Shown here one piece after another: positions 38,681 through 52,450 of a DNA stretch of 64,000 bases. The notes beneath the pieces are model-generated. The model saw nothing but the letters and a program-made list of their open reading frames with translations, did not search any database and had not been told where the DNA came from. Each line of letters starts with the position of its first letter. The stretch's first letter is position 1. Source of the stretch: Microcebus murinus (Eukaryota; Chordata; Mammalia; Primates; Cheirogaleidae); assembly GCF_040939455.1 (NCBI RefSeq), contig NC_134115.1, forward strand, positions 25,756,727-25,820,726, given 5' to 3'. The position numbers and the translations under genes are program-made.

Positions 38681-40965
38681 CTATATGGAGAAGCAAAGAG
38701 AGCAGTGAACAATTAGAAACAAAGTCTGAGCACACATGTGATCACAATGGTTTTGTTTAAAAGCACTTTTGAAACTTTTCATGGACATTCTATGGGTCTC
38801 CATGTGGGGTCTCATTTTCTAGGAATCGACAACTAACTCCAGAGTTTAGAACAAAGGAAGTACCAGGGACTCTGCAGTCCAAGTTCAGTGGACCACCAGC
38901 AGCTGGGCCAGCCACATTCCTCAGAAGGCTTGCTGAGAAATTCCACTCCCACCATCACCTCCAAACTGCTCTGATTTAGAGGAAGTTTGGCAAGAAGAGA
39001 GGTAGCCTTTTGGGGCACTAGAGTGTTCAACAAAACCAGCCTAGCCACATCTTTCTTTGAGAGTACCCCATAGGGGTGAGGGTGGAGGGAAATTCTCTCC
39101 CTCATGCCAAGGAAGAGAGAAGTCAAGAAAACCAATCATGCAACTTCAGGGTGTCTACAAGGAGGGAACACTTGCAGCCTGATTATGGTGTCTGCTTCAT
39201 CACTAGTTCAGGAATGCTGCCCTGAATTTGTGCTACCAAATTAGGAGAGAAGCACATTAGGGGAGAACGGTGCAGGGAAGCGGCACTCGGCCAGTGAGAG
39301 GGCAATCCTAGGTCATAGGAAGGGGCCTTGGCGAGAACTGGGAAAGCACCTCTCTAGCCCCAGGGCTTGCCAAGCAGATGTTGTTTCCTCTGGGAGATGG
39401 AAACTTCCCTACCCTGGGGCTGGCGGCAGAGCATGAATGCATTTTAAAGCCTGGGTATAGAGCTTGACTGGGCAAGGGTGGGAAATCAGCCCCTACTCAC
39501 TCCCTCTGCACAAGCTGCACAGTCTTCCACCGCAGCCCTGTGGCCCCTCTGGCTTCCTGGTCTGAACAGGCTAGGAGATGGGTTCTATACGTACTGTCTC
39601 ACCCCAAAGTTTGGGGGAGCAGAGGTCAAAGGGGATTAAGGTCTCAGGCTTGCCCAGAGACACAGGAGCTTAGGGGCAAAGGGGGGCTTATTCCTCAGGG
39701 GGTGCTATGTGAGGCTGCTGGGTACAGGCTGTGAGAAATATAGCCTTGTGGCCAGGAGGTGACCAGCCCCGACTGCTGGTGGCTCTGCAAAGTTAGCACA
39801 CAGGGTGCCCATCTTCTTCTGTTCCTTTGCTGGAGTTGGTAATCGTTGCCCAGAAATCAGAATGCCCATCAGCATCTAACACAACCTATAAAACATCATC
39901 CAAAGCCAGTACGCTTCCTAGCTCTCAGAATACATCCAATCAAAAACAATCTGCTCCATCCTGGAATTTCATATAGTTCAGATGGATTAGCGACAGCCTT
40001 TCACTCCCTCCACATGGCGGCAGCATGGTGTGAGGAAAACTGATACAACTTCCCGTACACCTGCAGCTGACACTAAGCAGTGTCACAGTAGCCGGTGATG
40101 GATGGAGGAGTTTCAGGTCTCCTTAGAGAAATGAGCAAAAACAAAGCTGGAATTAATTTGAAATAGACAGAAATACGCACATTCGGCTGCACTGCCTGAA
40201 AGTGTTCACTTGGGAGATTAACTACACAGGACTTCTGGTCTGTGTCTGCTGTCTTCGATGAGCCAGGCAGCCTTAGAAGTCCCCGAATTATCTCAGGGAT
40301 TATAAAACTAGTGGATTGGAGTGTAGAATCTTGGAACAAAAGATAGAATCGTAAGTCCTGGTCCTAGATCAACTTACTTAAAAACAAAACAAAAACAAAA
40401 TTCACTTTGAGACATTAGCTAAGTCACATAAGCACTATGTGACTCAGTTTCCACATGTTTTCAATTAGGGGCGGGGGGTACTTTTCTACAGTCTACCTCA
40501 TAAATTTGTTTGTGAGGCCCGGTAAGTATAAGTGAAATAAGTGAAAATACTTTGTGCCATGAAAGCTCATTCCTTTGTATAAAGGTGAGGCACTGTTGTT
40601 ACACTAACAGGGAAACTTGGTGCAGAAACCGACACTGATTTGAAGCTTTGATGATAAAAAGTCACCTCAAACACCACATTTTGGCTGTTAACAATGCTGT
40701 ATTGAATAAATTGGCTTTGAAATGCTGGTTCCTAAAAAGGCCCTTTGTAGGTTAAATGAAACCTAACCCAACTTTTATATGGTGAGTGTCCAAAGAGGTC
40801 AGAGTCATTTAACTTCATGTAGGTGAAAGTCCAACCTGTGTCTGGCTTTTTGGCCTTAGCTAACCTTTCCACACATGAGCTCAGGGCTTTGCTGCCTTCT
40901 CCAATCTGGACTCTCATCCTGTTTTGCTTTCTGACTTTAGTCCTAAAAGACCCCACCCTACCCTA

Positions 40966-41017
<52 letters not shown>

Positions 41018-41503
41018 CTGGGTTATCTTATTCATAACTGGAAAAAAAATGTTCATTTTGTGTTTCTCTCATATAGAAAAGCTATATGCTTTGAGTTGCA
41101 TTAAGAAACATTTCTTTTAAAGAAAACTTGGCAAAATAAATAAATACAACTCATGAGATTCCACAGCCTTTCTCTTGAACAATGTTTCTTAACATTTGGG
41201 CACAGATATCACCTTGGGAACTTCATGGAAGCCATGAACCTTTCTACAGAAAAATGCATGTGTAAACATATACACGACATTTTAGGTATGATTTCAGAAT
41301 GCTCACACACCCTGTAGATTAGGACCTTTGGCTCCTGGGCACCATCTTGAAGGTTAACTTTGTTACAAATCCTATGACTCTAAGAGGTAAATGTAGCCAG
41401 TTAATCATTTCAGTCTTGAAGAACAGATAAAAGCTTCTCTAGAACAGTGACCATATGAGAAACATTTTTCTGCATGTTTTGTAAACTGGACGTCAGAGCT
41501 CAC
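38681..41503 (-). other. TMC1: TMC1 intron 11
   Basis: 2.8 kb. The part at 39240-39800 is visibly richer in G+C than its surroundings but has no gene that I can support. A MIR-like trace lies near 40400-40600 and a long TG microsatellite at 40969-41015. Confidence 0.8.
40969..41015. repeat. (TG)n microsatellite
   Basis: About 23 uninterrupted TG units, in intron 11 about 500 nt on the 3' side of the exon 11 donor. Likely polymorphic. Confidence 0.95.
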
Positions 41504-41610
41504 CTCTGGCAACATGATGAGGCTGAATGTCAGGATGAAGAGAACCATGTTGACACCATACATCCACCTCAAGAACAGGAAGTATGAGGCCACGGAGGAG
41601 CCGAACTGAC
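41504..41610 (-). CDS. TMC1: TMC1 exon 11, 107 nt (TM1)
   Basis: Encodes the last two bases of codon 179 and codons 180-214, from [10 protein letters not shown] to LIMLPE. It holds transmembrane segment 1, a stretch of about 23 hydrophobic residues around [18 protein letters not shown]. The sequence appears identical to human. The acceptor is a pyrimidine tract ending AATAG at 41611, and the donor is GAG then GTGAGC at 41503. TM1 packs at the outer face of the channel in TMC structures. Intron phases match on both sides. Confidence 0.96.
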
Positions 41611-42139
41611 CTATTACAGAGAAAACAGAAAGGTTGAAGGGAGGTCACACAAAGCAGCACAAAGCTGTGTCTTGCTGATGCTCCACAATATATCTATTAA
41701 CTGTGGGCATTGATCCTCTTTCACATTTGCAGGCTCTACCATCTTTCTTCCTATTCAGGAAGAGAAAATGTCAGTCATGCTGCCAGTGTTTCCTGCCACG
41801 CAGAATGCAGAAGATGTGCAGACTGCGGTGGTGTGGACTGTGACCTGCCCCTCCAGAGTCCACCCCAGGGACAGCTGCCTGTTGCTGAGCAGTATAATTG
41901 CTATCTTGGGGGGGGGGGCCTATTTTACTCCTTGAGTTAATAATACCCACTACAAGTAAGTGAGCAAATGTATGTAAAGGTGACTACAGTGCCTAGCCGG
42001 TAGTTAGCTATCAATATAATTATAATTACTGTCCTTCACTCTGCTTTTTCTCAGGCAAACAATGCTCTTCTCAAAGTAGTTTACCACACTCTTTATGGAT
42101 GGTTATCCTACAAAGCATTTTTTGTTGTTTCCCCTCATT

Positions 42140-42770
42140 CCTGGCAATTTACAAGAATTTAAAAGCTGAAATTCATTCATTCACTCTACACATCTTACTA
42201 AGTATCTCCACCAGGGATTATCCTGACTCCGAAGCACAATGTCATAGCTAGGGTGGCTGCTCTAATAGAACTTGCGTTTTAGTGAGGTGTGGAAACAGCA
42301 ACTGTGCATGATATATATATCTCATAATAACAACAGCCGGATAGGTCCTACAGTGGGGAAGGTGAAGTATTGAGAGGCGTTGCTTTAGATAGTTTTGTCG
42401 AGGAAGGAATATCAGAGGAGATGACATCTGAGCAGAGATCTGAAGTTTGACAAGAGGCAGCAACAGCCAGAGCTGGGGAAGGACAGCCCAAGCAGAGGAA
42501 AAAGCCAGAACAAAATTCCCAAGAGAGGCAAGAGCATGAGGCAGTTGAGGAAGGAATTCAGGCCTGTGTGGTTGGATTACAATGAAGGGGGGGGAGTGGC
42601 CACAGATGACCACAGAGAGGACAAACCACAGTGTGTCTAGCTTCTTAAGGCAAGGCAAAGGGAGAGGATTTTATTTAAAATGGCACAGGAAGGCACTGAC
42701 AGGCCATAAAGCAACAGGGCTGGAGGGACAGGAAGATGGGGATGACTTTTAAAAAGCCACTTCACTGTTG
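42140..42770 (+). repeat. Old mammalian interspersed repeat, unclassified
   Basis: Has the order of a common old repeat: CATTCATTCACTC, an AGTATCTCCACCAGGGATTA-like block, GAGGAGATGACATCTGAGCA, AGCAGAGGAAAAAGC, then GGGCTGGAGGGACAGGAAGA. I cannot name the family. Similar material occurs at 48810-49060 and 62320-62600. Confidence 0.5.
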
Positions 42771-42981
42771 GGGAATGAATTGGAAGGCCCTAGGTGAGAA
42801 TGTTCAGTCAACTTGCACCTGCCACAAACAGTGAAAAGCAAAGTGATTGGTCCAATCCTTATTGACTGAGAAAAAAATGAGTGCATCCTCTTAAAGCAGA
42901 GAATGGGAGAAGAAAAAAGAATAAAAACCAGGAATTTGAAGTCTTAGGTTGAGATTTCATGGATTTAAAAAAAGCCTAAGT

Positions 42982-43308
42982 TCCTGGTTAGAGCTGGAAC
43001 CCATACTACTAAGTGAAGTATCCCAAGAATGGAAAAACAAGCACCAGATATATTCTCCAGCAAACTGGTATTAACTGAGTAGCACCTAAGTGGACACATA
43101 GGTGCTACCGTAATAGGGTACTGGGCAGGTGGGAGGGGGGAGGGGGGCGGGTATATACATACATAGTGAGTGAGATGTGCACCATCTGGGGGATGGTCAT
43201 GATGGAGACTCAGACTTTTGGGGGGAGGGGGGGAAATGGGCATTTATTGAAACCTTAAAATCTGTACCCCCATAATATGCCAAAATAAAAAAAAATTAAA
43301 AAAAAAAA
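42982..43308 (+). mobile_element. Lemur-type L1 3' end, 5'-truncated
   Basis: About 330 bp of L1 3' end: G-rich blocks at 43128-43150 and 43218-43231, then ATTTATTGAAACCTTAAAAT, TACCCCCATAATATGCC and poly(A). The target duplication AAAAAAAGCCTAAGTT occurs at both ends (42966-42981 and about 43303-43318). It is near-identical to the copy at 27191 over the shared 3' UTR, so this family was active in the lineage. Confidence 0.93.
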
Positions 43309-44200
43309 AAGCCTAAGTTTCTTTGATGACTGCTTAATGTTCAGCATTAGGTTGCTACCTTTTCCACTCTTCCTAATTATCATTTTCAATTCCCCCAAAA
43401 AACAATGAACAGCCTCAGCTACCCCCTGCACCAGCTCCCTTGTTCTATCTCGTTCAGTGAAACTCCTCTGGTGACCAATGGTTTTTCTCGAGGCTTCTGG
43501 TTTTGAAACATTATCAGTGGGGAAATATTATTACAAGAAAGAAAAAGTTTCTTTTGTGAAGCAAATTCTAGCCTCTACCTATTAAGGTCATACTAGCATC
43601 ATATGAGAGTAATACCTCTATTTCTGGACCTTGGTCTATTCTTTATGTACCCATCTTATTCTCATAACACAGTGGCAGTTCTTTTAGAAACTTATAAAAG
43701 AAGTCAATCTTTAAATGGACATTTTGGAAGAAATCAATGATTTTTGAAGTCTATTTGTTTTTCTTTAAGTTTAAATGAGGAATTTGGATTCATTTCACAT
43801 TTTAGAAGGGTGGAGAGTTCTGTAAGATTTCTAAGAGTGTGTGGTTTTGCTACACACGTCCTCCCAGGTGTGTGACCAGGTGCACCGGTCCGTCTGCAGA
43901 AATTCTAAAACAGATCTGCTTCTCCTAGGATATCTGATCATCCACCTGGCTCCCAGTCATTTCATATCATTTCATGGCTGTTATCTGTGTTCTCTGGCAA
44001 TGACTACCCAAGGACTGCTCAGCCAGGTTTGCTCATCATGTTTTATTGAAGGCAGTGGACTTCCAGGTTATTAAGCATTACAGTTACTCATTTACTGGAA
44101 GAGAGCCTCTGCCTCTAGGTTTCCAGGGTAAAGGGTAAGTTTTCCCCTGGAAACACATGTGAGACACTCTGCTATAGAGTCCTAAGCATAGGATACTGAC

Positions 44201-44243
44201 CCTCCTTCCCTCCCTCCCTCCTTCCCTTCCTTTCCTCCTTCCT
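44201..44243. repeat. (CCTT)n pyrimidine tract
   Basis: Imperfect CCTCCTTCCC repeats, all pyrimidine for about 40 nt on the plus strand. Confidence 0.85.
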
Positions 44244-44949
44244 ACAGTTTTGCTCTTCTAATTATTGCTCTCCCAGCCCCCATACACAGTCCCTGGCAAA
44301 TGAGTTTCTTAACTGGAATACAGAGTATAAATATACCTAAATGCAAAAAAAGAAAAGCGGATTAAGATGTTGCAGCAAGTATCCCCTCCTCCAACACACG
44401 CATATTCATTATGCATGAAATATACAAAACTTCCAAACTTGAAAGTAGTTTCACAACTATTTTATTTGGCAGTTGATTCTTTACAGAATCCTAAGTGTAA
44501 AGAAAATAAATTGCAGGAAAACAGATTTCATCAAAACTAGAATGATTATAAGAAATACCCAGACATAGGTCAAAGAGACTAAGGAATCCAGAAGACAAGG
44601 TTTTCTCTACATTAGACCTGCAAGTGGCAGACCAGAAAACGTAATAACAAAACAAACAAAAATCTTAAGTAGAGAAAATGAATCAAATGGTTGTCATCAA
44701 AGCTCCATAGGACTTTTCCTTGTCTCAACACAAAAATGAAGAGAAGTACATCTTCCCTCTTCACCTCGTTATTCTAGTGATTCTATCCTACCAGAAATTG
44801 TTGACTAAAACTGGTGTTTAATTATTTAAAAACCTTTAGTATAGTGTGGCTGAAAGAGCATGAATGAAAAGAACAGTCATTTCTACAGGCTTAGTCTCTC
44901 AGATAAAACTGACTTATTCTTGTAAGGAACAAGAATGGATAACGATAAT

Positions 44950-45120
44950 TAATAATAATAATAATAGTAGCTAGCATATTGTGATAGTCAATTATGTGTA
45001 CCAAGAACTTGACCAGCATCAACTCATTTTGCTGTCACTAGACCCAGTGAGGTTAAGTATCCTTAGTCCTTAGTCCTACTGCATGAATCAGGAAACAAGA
45101 CTTAAACACAGTAGTTGACT
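44950..45120 (-). repeat. MIR
   Basis: AATAATAATAATAGTAGCTA at the left with an inverse-MIR body, diverged. Confidence 0.6.
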
Positions 45121-45136
45121 GAACCAAGACTTGATT

Positions 45137-45385
45137 AATAATAGCTAACATTTAATGAATCTTTGTTTCAGACACCTATCTGATCTCTACATGTGAACTT
45201 ATCTAATCATCATCAAATACCTATGAGGTAGGAACTATTTTACTCCCATTTTACAGAGATATTGGCCTCTAAGTTACACAGCTAGAAAATGATGAAGCCA
45301 GGCTTCTGAACCAGGCAGCCTTGATCTACAGGTGTTTGACTCCAAATCTAGATCTCTCCTAACCACAATGCTATAGGGTTCCTCA
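45137..45385 (-). repeat. MIR
   Basis: Good inverse MIR: AATAATAGCTAACATTTAAT, ATACCTATGAGGTAGGAACT, CCCATTTTACAGAGATATTG, then CCTAACCACAATGCTATAGG. Confidence 0.85.
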
Positions 45386-46619
45386 AGCAGAATCACAATT
45401 AAATTAGTTTTAAAATAACTATGATATGTATAATAAATATGCAATGAATGTATGTATGCGAAAGAAGAGCTGTAGGTAATGTCCATCAATCAGCTAAAGA
45501 CAGTCAAATTCACAAATTTGATGTCCATGAATAATTGATTTTTTATTTGACTAATAAATACTTCTTTAGTAGTAAATTATTAATGTATTAAAACAGTCTT
45601 TGATATATATTAAAGTGAAACTTTAGGCCTATGCATGTTTTTGTTCCTGAATTTTCTTGTATTTCTTTCAAACTAAGGTTAAAGTTTCACCTCTCCCTCT
45701 GGTTATTTATTATTAAGGTGAAGTAATTTGCAGTCTGTCATGATATATAATTTCCTCTGGAACAGATGGGTAATAAGGGAAGCAGATAAATTTGAGCATT
45801 TCTAAATGGGAAAAGATCAATTAAATGGCCTGCGGTATGAGTGCAATATAAATACCATCATGTTAGGCTAGGATATGAAGCAGAGTTTTTTCAAACTCTC
45901 CAGGGTAGGGAATTAAATGTGACAATTTTGATTTGTATTTTCTGGAACCCTTAGGCCAGCAGAGAAACATGATTTTTAAACTCTGTGCTTTAGGTTGCCT
46001 ATCTGAAGCTATTTCTAGTCTGAGAAAATAAGTCTCTTACACCATAATTTTGATGGTGTAATCTACTATTAGGAAAAAGTAGATTATGATTCTGACAGTG
46101 CAATGTGGTTAATAAGGTATACTCATGAGGGTAACCCTGGGGTTTTAAGCATGATCCCTTAACAAGGCTAACATGACAGTCAAACCCCGTGGCATTCCCA
46201 TGTGATGTAGAACTTCACAGCAACTTCTAGGATAGAAATTAACAAATCTGTTTTTTTAAGTAAAAAAGTGTTGTGAGTCATCAGGGGAGTACTGAGTCCA
46301 TACCAATAAAGGAATTCAGATCTTACTAGAATCCAAATAGCATGAATTTTAGACTGTAACTTAAGTTCCACTCTTGATTCTGCCAATTATTAGAGCTTTG
46401 AGGAAACTCAGTGAAGGCTGGTAATTTGGGACTTCTTTAAAACCACATTTAGAAAATATCTATTCAGTATTTATTTAGAGATTGATCAGAGAGTGAGAGC
46501 AAGGTGGATTAGAAAGACTTTTGGGAGTGGAATGCAACCCTTTTTCTTTTGAACATGCCACTTACTATAATCCATAATCATCTTCATTACTTATTTGTTT
46601 GTATTTTATTATCTGTCTT

Positions 46620-46770
46620 CCTCACCCAACCATACACATATTAACACATTTGAGTGTAAGATCAACAAGGATAGAGTCTCTGCCTGTCTTTGTCAGCAGC
46701 AACAGTGCCTAGAAATATACCTAAGGACATGGTAGGCATTCGGTGAGTGTTCATTCAATTAATCAATGCC
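46620..46770 (+). repeat. L2 3' end
   Basis: GTAAGATCAACAAGGATAGA, a GTGCCTAGAAATATACC block, then GGTAGGCATTCGGTGAGTG. Confidence 0.65.
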
Positions 46771-46798
46771 AAGCTTATTCTGAAAATGAAACAGGATA

Positions 46799-47050
46799 TT
46801 ATATATTAGATGATTCTGATGTTGAACAGGGTTATAATAATATTTCTGAAGTTTTTGTAAGATTACATTGTCATTTCTTTAAGAGAAAACCATTTATATT
46901 AGTTTTATAATTAAATATATACTTTTATATGTTACATGATTCTGATGTTGAAAAGGGATATAATAATATTTCTGAAGCTTTTGCAAGATTACATTGTTAT
47001 TCTTCAAGAGAAAACCATTTATATTAGTTTTATAATTAAATATATATTTT
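46799..47050. repeat. Tandem duplication, two copies, 126-bp period
   Basis: Copy 1 starts at 46811 (TGATTCTGATGTTGAACAGG) and copy 2 at 46937 (TGATTCTGATGTTGAAAAGG). Both run to ATAATTAAATATATA. Over about 110 bp I count about six substitutions and one gap. No known repeat family is recognised. Confidence 0.92.
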
Positions 47051-47859
47051 TTAGATAAATGGGGTACATATTTAACCAACTTTATTCTGAAAACAATTTG
47101 AGAAAGTAATTATACAAGCATCTCAGTATAAATCTGCTCTTCATTTAATTTTTTAAATAATTGATCACTCAAAAGTGTAAAGTAAAAAATGTCACTTGCC
47201 TACATATATATCTAAAACTGATTGTAACTTACTTATACATCATAGAAAGTTGAGCTGGAAATTACCTTGTACTGTATATAGTTAAAATCCCAGGTTTTGT
47301 GGAAATCCTGAATGGGTAAACAGAGGGCCAGAGGTTTCAAAGAACTGTTTTAAACTATACAGTTGATGGGGGCAAAAAGGCCTCCACCATTAGAAAACCT
47401 ATTCCATGTCCTATTTCTTCCCATTTTCCATTCAGTTTGCCTTCAAAGACCATCACAGATACACACTTTCCCTATCTTTGGTAGGGTACTCTGTACAAGA
47501 TGATTAGTCCAATCCAATGGCTCTAATAATGTATGTTCAGATAAGTTTCATAGTTTTCAACTAATACAATAGCCTAAAAGCGCATGGTGTGCTTATGATT
47601 ATGATACAAATCTTACTACATTAAGCATCTTGTAAACTATGAAATTATAATAAATCACTCACTCAAAAGGAAATACATGAGAAAATGGGAAATCATCCTC
47701 TAAATAGGAGAACCATCAAGGAAACCTATAACTACTGATCTTGCCATTGGCCTGGTAGAATCTTCTCTGGGAAATGGTACAAAACATATTTTTCAAAAAG
47801 GTTTATAAAATCTTCCTCAAAGTAAAAAGCAGTATACCACATGGAAAAGCATAAGCTTT

Positions 47860-48035
47860 GAACCCAGCCAGACTTTACCTTCCATCTCAGCTCCCCTACT
47901 TACTAATTCTGGGACAGTTACTTAACCACAATTGTAAAATAGGAAGGTGAATGTGCACATTGCAGGAACATTGAAGATTAAAATATTTGTGGACTGTCTA
48001 ACTCAATAAATGGTGCTTGTGGTGATTGTTGATAG
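47860..48035 (+). repeat. MIR
   Basis: CTTTGAACCCAGCCAGACTT, GGGACAGTTACTTAACCACA, CTCAATAAATGGTGCTTGTG. Confidence 0.8.
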
Positions 48036-48809
48036 AATAAAAAATAAGAGTCAGTTCTTCGCAGTTGAGGCAAAGCACCATTAACAGTGAAGAAGTCAGG
48101 ACAACCTAATCAAATCATAAACTACATGCAGAAAGAAAAGTAATTTACCTTTCCTTCAATTGTCCAGTCTGGCTTTTTCAAATTTACTGGAAGAAGAGGG
48201 AGAAGTGGGCAGATAACTTAAGGTATTATTGGGTGGATCTCAATCTGTCTTTTCCACTGTAACGCTCATGATGGTTGGCGGTCATATGTGTAACTCATTC
48301 CTGTGTGAAATTTCTGCCAACAAAAATAATCCCATCTGTTTCTATCTCGCTGGAGATAGGCTAGTGGAACACAAGTGAGGATAACATTATTATTGGGATA
48401 GGCTGAAACGTGCTCCAGTATGCTTTCAAAATAAATAATTTTCAAATGTGTATATTTTAAGTATCATTTATTACAAATTTTTTGGAATACACCTCCCAAC
48501 TGATCATAATTCACCCCATCATTTCATAACTTAGTAGACTCAGTCTACTAAGTCTGGTAATGACTGGTTCAAAGTCAAACAGTTAATTGGTAGCAAAGCA
48601 AGGGTCAAATCCGAAGTTCTTTCCACATGTGTTATATCAGCATTCTAATGCTCCAAGTGGCCTTCTGTTCCTCAGTGCCTTTCAAGGCATCATATTTCAG
48701 CTGCACAATTGAAACTTAAGGATTCCATGATGTCTGCTCTTTTTTGATATATCTAAATTCCTTTCTCTGTTGCCTTATGATAGCCATTTGGAGAATTTGT
48801 CTAGAATTT

Positions 48810-49060
48810 TATTCAACACGTATTTATCAAGTGCCAAGTGGGATCCAAAAGTGGGCAAAATAAAATCCCTGCTTTCCTGTGCATTGAGAAAAATTAACAT
48901 AAAATAAAATGAGATTACATCAAAAAAGGTGTATTAAAAATGTAGTATTTTAGACAGTGATGTGTTAAAGAGTAAAATAAAGCAAGAAAAGGAGGGCATA
49001 AGGAATATGTGGGAGGGAATACAATTAATGAGCTGATGCATTTTAGTTCATTACCACTTA
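48810..49060 (+). repeat. Old mammalian interspersed repeat, unclassified
   Basis: Starts TTCAACACGTATTTATCAAG and continues with a decayed body ending near GGAGGGAATAC. Same kind of element as 42140-42770. Confidence 0.45.
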
Positions 49061-49869
49061 ATAATTGCCATTCAACAATGAAGGACAGAGAACTAAGGAT
49101 TAGCTACTCTTAAAACATGCCCAGTCATGTCAGTGAAATATCCATCAGCTGTGTTATCTCCCTATGGAGCCTCCATTTTAATTATGCAACGCCACATTTA
49201 ACCAGCAGGAAAACCTGCCTCGGATCTGGAGAGGCATAGATGAAAATCAGATTGTAGTCAAAACACTTAGAAACCAGAAAATGGCAAGATGGTACTCACA
49301 ATTATTTCAAATGTCACTCCTTTTTTGTTTTACATTCTCTATTATTTTAAAAAATAATTTATTGTTTTTTATGTACAATATTTTAAATTTTTTACTTGCC
49401 CTATTCTAAGCCTAGAGCACTGAACTAAATAGGTTTTTGATTGGGGACATTCTCCTGCCTTTATTGTACACTATGAATATTCTACAAAATGAAGGCAAAA
49501 TATGGCTATTCAGAGAGCCAGTTCCTGAATGAATGCTGCTTGTTCTACTTCAGAGATTTAGAAATGAGGTTTTAAGACTTCTTCACTCTTTTTTAACATC
49601 GTTCATTTTGATTACTGTCTAACATTCATGGCAGTACATATTTTCAATGCTAAACAATATGACTCAACATCATCTCACACAATAGTGACTTCCCTGTGTA
49701 GGAAAGAAAAACAGTTCGGAAAGGGAATGTTTTGGTCTAAGACAGGACGAGAGTGGAGTCTCCAGTGCTGTCCTTGGTAAGTACATTAACAACACTTTTG
49801 TTTTGTTTACTTGTTTTGTTTTAAATCTTCCCAAGAATCCAGAAAGTGAGAAGGCATCTGATAAGCTTA

Positions 49870-50900
<1,031 letters not shown>

Positions 50901-51569
50901 TTAATCTTACTAAGTTTGCAGCCTTATTTCTTCTAGATCCTCTAGACCTTAACAAGTGAACCAAAACTATATTTCATAACCTAGCCACTTTTAACACATG
51001 CTTAAAATTTTTTTTTTTTTAATTCTGGCCAGGAAGAGTAAGATATTTTAGTCTCACTTACTAATCAGCTGGAGTCATTGAAAAGCAAGGGATTTATGCT
51101 AAGTGTCAAAATAGAGAATCCTAGTTCTTCTCATTTCCACTTTATATGAAATTGAATCTGAAGTTTATGTCAGATTCTGGCAGTCAGAATGTTTATTTTA
51201 AAATGCTTTCCTTATTTTTCAGAATTTCCTTTTGAAAAAAAAGAGGGCAAAGAGTTTAGGACAAACTGACATAGAATGCTGTTACTGACCTGATATTTAA
51301 TCCCTCAGAAGCAATTATGACTTAAAACAGAAAAATCATATTACAAAGCAAATGGGGTTGAGAGAAGAGAGGGAAAAAGAAAGGAAAACTTTGGGCCCCA
51401 CATTTAGAAAGGGCTTTAAATTTAAAATTTAATGCGATTCCCAAATATTTATGTATTTACACTAGTCACATTAGTATCTTTGCGCGTGTGTTAAAATACA
51501 TTAATTCATCAAAATGAATAATGTGAACAGTTAAATTTAAATGTAATCTTGTTTGATCATTGTTATACA

Positions 51570-51868
51570 TTGACTCTCTGTGTCGCCCCAAAATGCACAT
51601 ATTGAAATCTAATCCTCAATGTGACAGTTTTGGAGGTGGGGCCTTGAGGAGGTGATTAGGCCATGAGGGTGGAGTCCTCACAGATGGGATTAGTGCCCTT
51701 ATAAGGAGAGGCCAGAGAGCTAGCTAGCCGTTTATCTACCATGTAAGGATACAAGAAGTTGGCTGTCTGCAACCTGGAAGAAGGCCCTCACCAGAGCCGG
51801 CCCATGCTAACTCCTGATCTCGGACTTCCAGCTTCCAGAACTATGGAAAATAAATGTTTGTTGTTTAA
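51570..51868 (+). mobile_element. MaLR-type LTR (MLT1/MST-like), truncated
   Basis: Order as in MaLR LTRs: CCCAAAATGCACATATTGAA, GAGGTGGGGCCTTGAGGAGG, TTAGTGCCCTTATAAG, GATCTCGGACTTCCAGCTTC, then AAATAAATGTTTGTTGTTTA (polyadenylation signal). The last part of the LTR after TTGTTGTTTA is missing. Confidence 0.8.
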
Positions 51869-52354
51869 AAGAGTTTTAAAAATAGAGATGGCCCAGGCTT
51901 CTCTTCTCCACTCTGGGGCTGAAGAGCATATTATCTACGTGATGGAGAGCAGCCTGTGTCGTGATAGAAACGGATCACCCTAACCTAGATCATGGTTCCC
52001 CGGGTGCAAGGCTGTTGCAGTTGGCTGGCCCCAGGAATGTGTGGTTTTACATAAAAGACCTCTCAACACATGGCTATAAATAAGCTGCTTATTAACACAC
52101 AAAGTAAATCTTAAAAAATGAAGGGTCAGTGAAGATTTTTTTTTTTTTGGTAAGATGTTCCTTAGTATCAATGCTAAACTCAGGACTTTACAATACACAG
52201 TGGTCAGAAAACAGTGCACAGCTGCTGAGTTCATGGATACCAAGGAGTGGGTCTCAGGACTCATCTGTGCACATGCACCCACCCATATTCTGCCATGAAA
52301 CCACAAGCACAATGGTGGAGATTGTCTTTAGTCATCAAACAGAACCTCCAAATC

Positions 52355-52450
52355 AGTTCTTTGGTAGCAGGGACAATATTTTCTTTGTTCTTCTGTATCT
52401 CCCAGAGCATGAACCACTGCTTTCACCGTAGAAGGTGTTTAATAAACATA
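52355..52450 (+). repeat. L2-like 3' end fragment
   Basis: GGTAGCAGGGACAATATTTT and TAGAAGGTGTTTAATAAAC. Diverged. Confidence 0.5.

Noticed and set aside
39240..39800. Possible CpG island or internal promoter in intron 11
   Set aside because: G+C is raised but CpG is sparse and no TATA, initiator or first exon can be supported.
42248..42658. 136-codon minus-strand frame
   Set aside because: It lies in an old interspersed repeat; no start context, splice borders or known domain.
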